Shown piece by piece: positions 36,745 to 42,655 of a stretch of 42,655 nucleotides of DNA. The translations under genes were made by a program, and so were the position numbers. Source of the DNA: Acidobacteriota bacterium (GTDB lineage Bacteria > Acidobacteriota > Terriglobia > Bryobacterales > Bryobacteraceae); contig JACQDF010000366.1 of NCBI GenBank assembly GCA_016201205.1, positions 1 through 42,655 on the forward strand. Reading direction: 5' to 3'. Below the pieces are notes generated by a model. That model searched no databases. It worked only from the letters and a program-made list of their open reading frames with translations, and was not told where the DNA came from. Positions within the stretch are counted from its first letter, which is position 1, and each line of letters opens with the position of its first letter.

Positions 36745-38301
36745 CTACCTCACCGGCCCGCCGCCCGGCTCGCCCGGATCGATATGCCGGCGGTCACGGC
36801 CGCTTGGGCAGTAGCCGACGAACGGAAACTCGGGGTAGTAAGCCTGGTCATCGACGTTCACGCCATCACCCAGACGGTTGTTGGGGAACTTGTTGAAACC
36901 GTCCACCAACACGCCGCCCACCACGACGCGCAACGCGATGTCCACCACGTCATCCATCAGACGGCGTCCGTTCGGGAAGCCGGCCGGATCGCCTCCGATC
37001 AGGCCCAGGCGGTTCGCCATGTCGGGCGGTGTTGCCGGGACTCCTGTGTTCAGCCGCAGGATGTCCGCCACAGGTCCCGGCGGAGTGCCGCGGGCGGCAA
37101 TCGGGGGAGCGTAGGTCACCAGCGGAAGCAAGTCCGTGCGCGGCGGCCGCGGAATCTCGACCACGCCGCCCGTCGCTGCATTCACCAGCCGGGCGATCAG
37201 TGGATCCAGCGCGAAATCAGCAAACTGCGAGTCGTTGCGCGGCTGGTCCATGCTGAAGCGATCCTTCGAGCCCGTTCCGATGATCAGCTCGTTGAACAGC
37301 GGGTTGCCCATCCGCTGCACCTGGCGGATCTCGCCAGACGTTTCGAGTGGGTCTAAGGAACGCCGCACGGTCGTCATCGGGCGGCTCGTCGTCGCCCACA
37401 TGCCGATGGTCGCCGCCGGCGTCGTGGCCGGCTCGCGGCGGCCCGTGCTGGTCAGCAGCTCGATCGGCACTTCGATCGCGATCGTATTCACGGCATAACC
37501 GGAAACGGTGTCCGAGGCGAAGTTGCGCCTGGCGCGATCTTCTTCATCCGTGAGAACGCCGGGAACGCCGCTGCCGAGGGTGCGCAGATTCAACGTGTCA
37601 AACGCCGCCCCCAGGTCGATCCAGAATGCATCGTCCGTCGTTCCGGCGAACACCTTGATGCCTTCCGAAGTCGTGTAGATGCCCTGCTTGTAAAGGGCTT
37701 CGTAATCCATCGTGCGCGGACCTGCGTTGGCGGGCACGGCGTACAACTCACGACCGTCGGCGCTTCGCAGCCGCTGGCCGGCGCTGTTCTTGATCATTGT
37801 GACCGTGTAGCGCTGGCGCAGACCCAGGCCCGGCGAATCAAACGAATTGATTCTGGGCGGAATCAGCGGCGTGCCCGGACGAACCGGCGGCGGCGAGTTC
37901 GCAGGCGCGGCGATGCCGTCCCCCGCTCCTGCCATCGCGGTAAACACACCCGGCAGACGCTGCTCGGTCTGGAACTGGAATTGGAAAACGATGTTCTCGA
38001 TGCCGTCATGATCGTTGTCGATCTTGATCTCGTAGGCAATCCCATCGTCGAAAGGGAAATAGTTCGGCCCGTTCGCCGGCTCGAGGAACGGGTCGACGCA
38101 CATGAGGAAGGTCACCTTCTCCGGCTGCTGATTCTGCCTTTGATTGGGACCATAGGAAACAAACGCATACACGTCCGTGATATCCGCCTTGTGATCCAGC
38201 GCCGTGATCGGCGCTTCGCGGTGATTGGCGGCCGGAAGGCAGGCCGGCAATCCCATGATGAGCGCCATCCCCGCTGCGACGACCGATTGTACTGTCCGCA
38301 T
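36745..38301 (-). CDS. DUF4331-domain protein, secreted
   Basis: A 518-residue exported protein. A signal peptide (MRTVQSVVAAGMALIMGLPACLPAA) is followed at once by NHREAPITALDHKADITDVYAFVS, the hallmark start of DUF4331. It continues with VTFLMCVDPFLEPANGPNYF, NTIAIEVPIELLTS and DGVNVDDQAYYPEFPFVGY. Function of the domain is unknown; a binding or enzymatic role for a periplasmic or extracellular ligand is guessed from acidic Asp clusters. The start at 38301 follows AAAGGAGTGGAG. It is the first gene of the pair with the TPR protein. Confidence 0.88.
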   Translation of the reverse strand: MRTVQSVVAAGMALIMGLPACLPAANHREAPITALDHKADITDVYAFVSYGPNQRQNQQPEKVTFLMCVDPFLEPANGPNYFPFDDGIAYEIKIDNDHDGIENIVFQFQFQTEQRLPGVFTAMAGAGDGIAAPANSPPPVRPGTPLIPPRINSFDSPGLGLRQRYTVTMIKNSAGQRLRSADGRELYAVPANAGPRTMDYEALYKQGIYTTSEGIKVFAGTTDDAFWIDLGAAFDTLNLRTLGSGVPGVLTDEEDRARRNFASDTVSGYAVNTIAIEVPIELLTSTGRREPATTPAATIGMWATTSRPMTTVRRSLDPLETSGEIRQVQRMGNPLFNELIIGTGSKDRFSMDQPRNDSQFADFALDPLIARLVNAATGGVVEIPRPPRTDLLPLVTYAPPIAARGTPPGPVADILRLNTGVPATPPDMANRLGLIGGDPAGFPNGRRLMDDVVDIALRVVVGGVLVDGFNKFPNNRLGDGVNVDDQAYYPEFPFVGYCPSGRDRRHIDPGEPGGGPVR

Positions 38302-38375
38302 AGTCTGACTCCACTCCTTTTGTTTGAATCGGGCGCACGACGCTCAGTCGAGGCCTCGTTCGGTTTTCGAAAATC

Positions 38376-38400
38376 TCACCTCTTCATACGAAGAGAGGGG
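38376..38400 (-). terminator. Possible terminator of the aminotransferase gene
   Basis: On the minus strand CTCTTC-GTAT-GAAGAG forms a perfect 6-bp stem with a 4-base loop (38380-38395), followed by GTGAGATTTTCG. It is about 33 bases past the aminotransferase stop. The T-run is weak, so it is tentative. Confidence 0.35.
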
Positions 38401-38427
38401 CGTAGGTGGATTGCGCCTGGAAGAAAC

Positions 38428-39633
38428 TTATCGCCACGCGGCGAGGAAGCCAGCCAGCCGTTCCATCGCCTTATCGAGCAACGGCTTTTCCGCCGCGTAG
38501 CAGATGCGGATGGATCCCTCTCCGCCGGCGCCGAACGCCACGCCGGGCGCGAGGCCTACTTTCGTCTCCAGCAGCAGCCGCTTGCAGAACTCGAAGGAAT
38601 CCGTTAGCCCGTCAATACAAGGAAACAGATAGAAGGCGCCGTCCGGCCGGGGAACTTGAACGCCAGGCATTCCCGCCAGCGCGGCCATGCAGTAGTCGCG
38701 ATTCTCCTTGAGCCGGGCGAGCATTTCCAGGACCGAGGACTCGCCCCATAAGAGGGCGGTCTCCGCCGCGCGCTGGGCAAAGGCAGGCGCGCACGATACG
38801 ATGAATTCGTTCAACTGGGCCGCCCTCCGGGCCAAATCCGGCCGTGCGATCATCCAGCCGACACGCCACCCCGTCATGCACCAGGTTTTCGAAAACGACT
38901 GGATGACAACGACGGCGTCGTCCTGGGACGTCTTTTTCAGGATCGTGGGGACAGCCTCGCCAAGCTTCGGCCCCGCATAGTAGAGCCGTTCGTACACCTC
39001 ATCCGCCATCAGCCATAATCCGTGCTCACGGCAGATCTCGAGCAGCCGGTCCTGATCCGCACTCGCCGCCACCCAGCCGAGCGGATTCGACGGCGATGTG
39101 TACAGGATCACTCGCGTCCGGTCGTTGATCGCCTCTTCGATCGCCTCGAAATCGATGCCGTAGCGGCCCCCGCACAGCGGATGCGCGATCTGCCGCACGG
39201 TGGCATTCGCCATCTGGATGATCGCCGAGCCGTTCGGCCAGACCGGCGTCAGCACAATCGCCTCATCGCCCGGGTTGAGCAGGCACCGCAGCGCCACGTT
39301 CAACGCCTGCACACCGGACGTGGTGACTACGATCTGCGTCTCCGGATCGAGCGCAACCCCGTGCGTCTGCTGGTAGTAGCGCGCCAGCGCCTGCCGCGTC
39401 GTGAGCATCCCGGCGTTTGACGTATAGAAGGTGTGGCCGTCGGCCATTGCCTTCTGCGCGGCCCGCTTGATGAACTCCGGCGTCGGGACGTTCGATTCCC
39501 CGAAGTACAATCGCACCACTTTGTCGTTCGGATCGCTGGTGCTTGCGTCCATCTTGATCGCCAGCTCGCCCAGCTCGCGGATGCGTGAATATGGCACCGC
39601 CAGCGCCGAGGAGGCCAGGGTCGCAGTTTGCAT
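38428..39633 (-). CDS. PLP-dependent aminotransferase, class I/II
   Basis: A 401-residue fold-type I aminotransferase, cytoplasmic. The N-terminal part has NDKVVRLYFGESNVPTPEF and FYTSNAGMLTTRQALARYY. TSPSNPLGWV carries the conserved Asn-Pro, DEVYERLYY the cofactor Asp and Tyr, and the PLP lysine is in SFSKTWCMTGWRVGW. The C-terminal substrate-carboxylate Arg is in GSIRICYA. It resembles AspB/aromatic aminotransferases; the substrate cannot be told. Start at 39633. It is divergent from the secreted metallohydrolase-like gene (29 bases between the starts). A hairpin follows the stop. Confidence 0.9.
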   Translation of the reverse strand: MQTATLASSALAVPYSRIRELGELAIKMDASTSDPNDKVVRLYFGESNVPTPEFIKRAAQKAMADGHTFYTSNAGMLTTRQALARYYQQTHGVALDPETQIVVTTSGVQALNVALRCLLNPGDEAIVLTPVWPNGSAIIQMANATVRQIAHPLCGGRYGIDFEAIEEAINDRTRVILYTSPSNPLGWVAASADQDRLLEICREHGLWLMADEVYERLYYAGPKLGEAVPTILKKTSQDDAVVVIQSFSKTWCMTGWRVGWMIARPDLARRAAQLNEFIVSCAPAFAQRAAETALLWGESSVLEMLARLKENRDYCMAALAGMPGVQVPRPDGAFYLFPCIDGLTDSFEFCKRLLLETKVGLAPGVAFGAGGEGSIRICYAAEKPLLDKAMERLAGFLAAWR

Positions 39634-39662
39634 GTGTTTTCAGGATAGAATGTTGAGCACCT

Positions 39663-41873
39663 ATGAGACCATTTGCAGCGTTCCTGTCCCTTGCCCTGTT
39701 GCCCGCGCTGGTGGAAGGCGCCTTCGACTGCACCCTTACCGACTACCGGGAACAGCCCGGGCTTCGCGCGCAGACCGCCGGCGACGCCCTGCGCATCGAG
39801 TGGCAGGGCGAGCGCGAGCATCAGCTCCGCGCCGTCTTCGCCATTGACAACCGGGCGCCGTTGATCCGCGAGCTTGCCGCCCGCAAGGGCTCCGGAGCCT
39901 GGGTTGTGCTTGGCTTGAACCTCAAGCCGGAGTTCACCGTCACCAGCGGCGTGCGCCGCATCTCGAACCAGCAGCTCAGCCCGCTCAAGGAACTCGGGCT
40001 CGCCACCCCGGAGCGCATCGAGCGTGAAAAGTGGAACGTGTTCTGGGACGCCCCGCTGATTGTCCCTGGCCGCGGCAATACCAATCCCGGCCTGCCGCGC
40101 AAGCCGGAGGAAATCCGCATCGGCGCCGCCTCCTACAGCACATCCGCCTGCGAAGTGAAAACCGACGGCTCGCGCCTCGAAGTCACCTTCCCTGGCCTCT
40201 CGATGGGCATCTTCTCCGGCCGGCTGGCCTTCACCGTGTATCGCGGCTCCAACCTCCTGCGCCAGGAAGCCGTCGCCAGGACGGACGAGCCGTCGGTGGC
40301 CTATAAATACGCCGCCGGGCTCAAAGGCTTTCAGACCGGCCCGGCAAAACGTGTGATCTGGCGCGATGTCGCCCGCGCCTGGCAGAAATACGAATTCGGG
40401 GGCGCGCCCAACAATGACCCGGTCGCGTTGCGCGCCCGCAACCGCCTCGCGCTCGTCGAGACCGCTCAGGGCTCGCTCGCCTTTTTCCCGCCCTCGCACA
40501 AGTTTTTCTTCGCCCGCGAAATCGAGCGCAACCTCGGTTACGTCTGGTACCGGAAGGATGACGCCGGCAGCTTCTCGATCGGAGTGCGTCATGGCGACCG
40601 CGAAGAGATGTACGCGCCCTACGGTGTTTCCGACGAAGTCTGGAAGCGGCGTCTCGACCAGTCACGCGGATTCGCCATGGGCAACTTCGCTCTTTACAAC
40701 GCTCCGCCAGGCGCCTGGCAGCGCATGCCCGTCTATTACTACCTCAGCGCCGAGGACGGCCAGGCCACCCAACGGGCGGTCATGGCGTACACCCACGACG
40801 ATCGCTTCAAGGAGTTACCCGGATACAAGGTGGCCGTCAGCCACTTCCATACGCATTTCAACGAATTCCTTCAGGACGCAGGCAGCCTCGACGTCGAGCC
40901 GTTCTGGCGGCCTGTTTTCCGCGCGCTCGGCATCAACATCGCCATGATGAGCGATTTCCACGGCGATGGACATCCCGGCGACGCCGGCCCGTTGCGGGTG
41001 AAAGACCAGCACACTTACTTTGAAGGCTGCCGCCGCTTCTCGGATTCCGATTTTTTGATCATGCCCGGCGAGGAGCCCGACGCCTTTTTCGGCGGCCACT
41101 ACACCATGGTCTTTCCCAGGCCTGTCTACTGGTCGCACGTGCGCAGAGAGGGCCAGTCCTTCCTCGAGCAGCATCCGCAATACGGCAAGGTCTACCACGT
41201 CGGCAATGCCGGCGAAGAGCTCACCATGCTCCAGGCGGAAGCAGGGCTGGTGTGGCAGGCGCATCCGCGCACCAAGGGCTCGAGCGGCTATCCCGACGCC
41301 ATCCGCAACACCGGGCACTTCCTCAGCGACCGGTATCTCGGCGGCTCTTACCAGTCGCTGCCCGTGGATCTTTCCGAAAAGCGCCTCTGCGAGGCGCGCT
41401 GCTTTGGGACCCTCGATGACATGAATAACTGGGGAGCGCCGAAGTACATGATCGCCGAGGGCGACACGTACGCAAAGTATCCCGAGGACGACACCTTCTC
41501 TCACCTCATTGTCAACTACGTGAAGCTCGACCGGCTGCCGCGCTTTGACCAGGACTGGAGCCCGATTCTCCGATCGATGCGCGCCGGCGCTTTCTTCGTC
41601 ACTTCCGGCGAAGTCCTGATCCGCAACTCCGCCGTCGAGGGTTCGGCCATCACCGCCGAGGTGGAGTGGACCTTTCCGCTCGAGTTTGTCGAGCTGGTTT
41701 GGGGCGACGGAACCAAGGTGGACCGCCAGATCCTTTCCGCTGCCAATCAAGGGCCTCACGGCGCGCACAAGTTCCGCATCCCCTTCGATGCGAAGGGTAA
41801 GAAATGGGTCCGCTTTGCCGCCTGGGATTCGGCCGGCAACGGCGCCTTCACACAACCCGTACACCTGAGGTGA
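39663..41873 (+). CDS. Secreted 736-residue protein with PHP-like histidine motifs
   Basis: Large exported protein with a signal peptide (residues 1 to about 19). The first ~370 residues look like beta-rich sandwich domains with no motif that I can name. A metal-site-like region follows: SHFHTHF with His394, His396 and His398, then MMSDFHGDGHPGD with Asp431, His433 and His437, and later EEPDAFFGGHY and WQAHPRTKG. The spaced His/Asp pattern resembles PHP-type metal-dependent phosphoesterases or amidohydrolase-like barrels. Activity is inferred only. A beta domain (about 640-736) ends the protein. It has a weak ribosome site (AGGATAGAATG upstream). Substrate unknown. Confidence 0.65.
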   Translation: MRPFAAFLSLALLPALVEGAFDCTLTDYREQPGLRAQTAGDALRIEWQGEREHQLRAVFAIDNRAPLIRELAARKGSGAWVVLGLNLKPEFTVTSGVRRISNQQLSPLKELGLATPERIEREKWNVFWDAPLIVPGRGNTNPGLPRKPEEIRIGAASYSTSACEVKTDGSRLEVTFPGLSMGIFSGRLAFTVYRGSNLLRQEAVARTDEPSVAYKYAAGLKGFQTGPAKRVIWRDVARAWQKYEFGGAPNNDPVALRARNRLALVETAQGSLAFFPPSHKFFFAREIERNLGYVWYRKDDAGSFSIGVRHGDREEMYAPYGVSDEVWKRRLDQSRGFAMGNFALYNAPPGAWQRMPVYYYLSAEDGQATQRAVMAYTHDDRFKELPGYKVAVSHFHTHFNEFLQDAGSLDVEPFWRPVFRALGINIAMMSDFHGDGHPGDAGPLRVKDQHTYFEGCRRFSDSDFLIMPGEEPDAFFGGHYTMVFPRPVYWSHVRREGQSFLEQHPQYGKVYHVGNAGEELTMLQAEAGLVWQAHPRTKGSSGYPDAIRNTGHFLSDRYLGGSYQSLPVDLSEKRLCEARCFGTLDDMNNWGAPKYMIAEGDTYAKYPEDDTFSHLIVNYVKLDRLPRFDQDWSPILRSMRAGAFFVTSGEVLIRNSAVEGSAITAEVEWTFPLEFVELVWGDGTKVDRQILSAANQGPHGAHKFRIPFDAKGKKWVRFAAWDSAGNGAFTQPVHLR

Positions 41874-41885
41874 AAACCGGTCACG

Positions 41886-42239
41886 CTACGCCGGCCGGTA
41901 AATCGCAAACGGCATTCCCTCCGGATCGACCAGCACCGCCAACTGCTCACCCGCCGGCAGACGCTGCGGTGGAACCGCCATCGCTGCGCCCATCTCCGTC
42001 GCCTGCCGTATGCACGCTTCCATGTCATCCACTTCCACGAAGAGCTGCACGAACGGGATGGACTCCGGTGACGCCTGCCAGAACCCGCCCGGGATGCCCC
42101 GCTCGCTGCCCGTGTCCACGTTGCGATCTCCAAGCGCATTGTCCGTGCTCACCGTCCAGTCAAACAGCTTGCTGTAAAACGTGGCATGCGCGTCCGGGTT
42201 CAGCGACACAATCCGCCACTGCACGACAGGCTTCCCCAT
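41886..42239 (-). CDS. VOC-family (glyoxalase/bleomycin-resistance fold) protein
   Basis: A 117-residue protein with the paired beta-alpha-beta-beta-beta units of the vicinal-oxygen-chelate fold: VVQWRIVSLNPDAHATFYSKLFDW in the first half, then FVQLFVEVDDMEACIRQATEMGA and LAVLVDPEGMPFAIYRP. It is a short single-subunit type that usually dimerises. Ligand and metal are not predictable. The ATG at 42239 is clear. It converges on the 736-residue gene with 12 bases between their ends. Confidence 0.88.
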   Translation of the reverse strand: MGKPVVQWRIVSLNPDAHATFYSKLFDWTVSTDNALGDRNVDTGSERGIPGGFWQASPESIPFVQLFVEVDDMEACIRQATEMGAAMAVPPQRLPAGEQLAVLVDPEGMPFAIYRPA

Positions 42240-42265
42240 GTTTTTCCCCTTTGCTCAGCCCGCCA

Positions 42266-42523
42266 TTATTTCACAGCAGCTCGCGCGGCTGTCATTTTTC
42301 GGATGCGGATGTCTCCGATCCCCAGCCGCACATACAATCGCTTTGCGTCGCCAGGCGTGGGCTGGCAGCAATCCGGATACGCGACCGCCCCGATCAGCGC
42401 CTTCCCCCTCACTCGCCCGAAGTCGCTGTCGAGATCGCCGATCCTTACCCGCGCATCCACGTCATATCGCCCTTCCGGCACGCTCACCTCGATATCGCCG
42501 ATGCGCGCCGTAATCTCAGACAT
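42266..42523 (-). CDS. Uncharacterised 85-residue protein with IGD repeats
   Basis: Small protein with three IGD-containing strands: ARIGDIEVSVPEGRYD, VRIGDLDSDFG and RLGIGDIRIRK. The alternating pattern suggests a short beta-helix or sandwich, like the adhesin-type DUF4097 domain, but it is shorter than those. No signal or membrane segment. The ATG at 42523 was chosen by frame length; no ribosome site is outstanding. It lies 26 bases upstream of the VOC gene on the same strand, so they may be cotranscribed. Confidence 0.6.
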   Translation of the reverse strand: MSEITARIGDIEVSVPEGRYDVDARVRIGDLDSDFGRVRGKALIGAVAYPDCCQPTPGDAKRLYVRLGIGDIRIRKMTAARAAVK

Positions 42524-42627
42524 CCTGATCTGGGTGGGAGTTTTCTTTAGAAACCGGAAAGTGGAATGAGCCTGGAGGGGCGAGGGTTGGCGAAGAGGTC
42601 GTGGGCGAGCAACACTGAAGACTCACC

Positions 42628-42655
42628 ATGGCACAGTTGCAATTACCGATCTTCC
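42628..42655 (+). CDS. Possible gene start, cut by the window edge
   Basis: An ATG followed by an open frame (MAQLQLPIF) to the window end. Only nine codons are visible, so nothing can be concluded about the product. It is noted in case the next window continues the frame. Confidence 0.25.

Noticed and set aside
39327..40592. 421-codon minus-strand frame
   Set aside because: Runs across the aminotransferase start and antisense to the 736-residue gene; no domain seen.
40815..41864. 349-codon minus-strand frame
   Set aside because: Antisense shadow of the secreted 736-residue protein.

Overview
The window looks like a chromosomal segment of a member of the Acidobacteriota, most likely of the Solibacter/Bryobacter type. 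This is inferred from gene content, not from a marker gene. The DNA is GC-rich. It carries three large TonB-dependent receptors of the Oar-like kind with an N-terminal carboxypeptidase-regulatory domain, Tat-exported Gfo/Idh/MocA and sugar-isomerase proteins, an export-tagged dimethylformamidase-like protein and DUF4331/TPR genes. This set is typical of that group.

Layout. (1) 1-3041 (-): a TonB-dependent receptor cut by the window edge and interrupted by one in-frame stop. (2) 3085-5148 (-): a single-domain Clp-like AAA+ ATPase and a short-chain dehydrogenase. (3) 5219-9652 (+): a tightly coupled tetrapyrrole operon (HemX/CcsA-like membrane protein, hemA, hemC, cobA-hemD fusion) in which the reading frames overlap by four bases. 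(4) 9659-17786: a receptor, a Tat-type dimethylformamidase-like protein and a second receptor. (5) 17787-25476: an accessory island. It holds a leucine-rich-repeat gene broken by a 10-bp tandem duplication and bracketed by two copies of a leader repeat, an AbrB/VapC toxin-antitoxin pair, an atypical 181-residue protein, a 470-residue orphan membrane protein between two ~72-bp direct repeats, a hicBA pair beside the stump of a tyrosine integrase, a frameshifted PD-(D/E)XK nuclease-like gene, and a decayed receptor 3' end. (6) 25477-27206 (+): a polysaccharide deacetylase and a doubly deleted amidohydrolase. (7) 27213-31035 (-): a surface-glycan operon (two family 2 glycosyltransferases, a DUF2304 protein, a TMTC-like GT-C/TPR membrane protein). 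(8) 31078-32173 (+): a patatin-like lipase and a small conserved protein. (9) 32223-34761 (-): a Gfo/Idh/MocA oxidoreductase with a sugar isomerase/epimerase, both with glycine-rich inserts. (10) 34920-38301 (-): a DUF4331 protein followed by a TPR protein. (11) 38428-42655: an aminotransferase, a secreted 736-residue histidine-rich putative metallohydrolase, a VOC protein and a small IGD-repeat protein.

The metabolic core is housekeeping: glutamyl-tRNA to uroporphyrinogen III and precorrin-2/sirohydrochlorin. The receptors and the Tat-type enzymes fit a soil polymer- and sugar-degrading lifestyle. The island is the novel part. It is a mosaic of toxin-antitoxin pairs, integrase debris, repeats and damaged defence-like genes. 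The best candidates for undescribed biology are the LRR gene with its duplicated leader, the orphan membrane protein between direct repeats, and the nuclease-like gene.

No rRNA or CRISPR array was seen. I found no tRNA by eye, but no tRNA search was possible.
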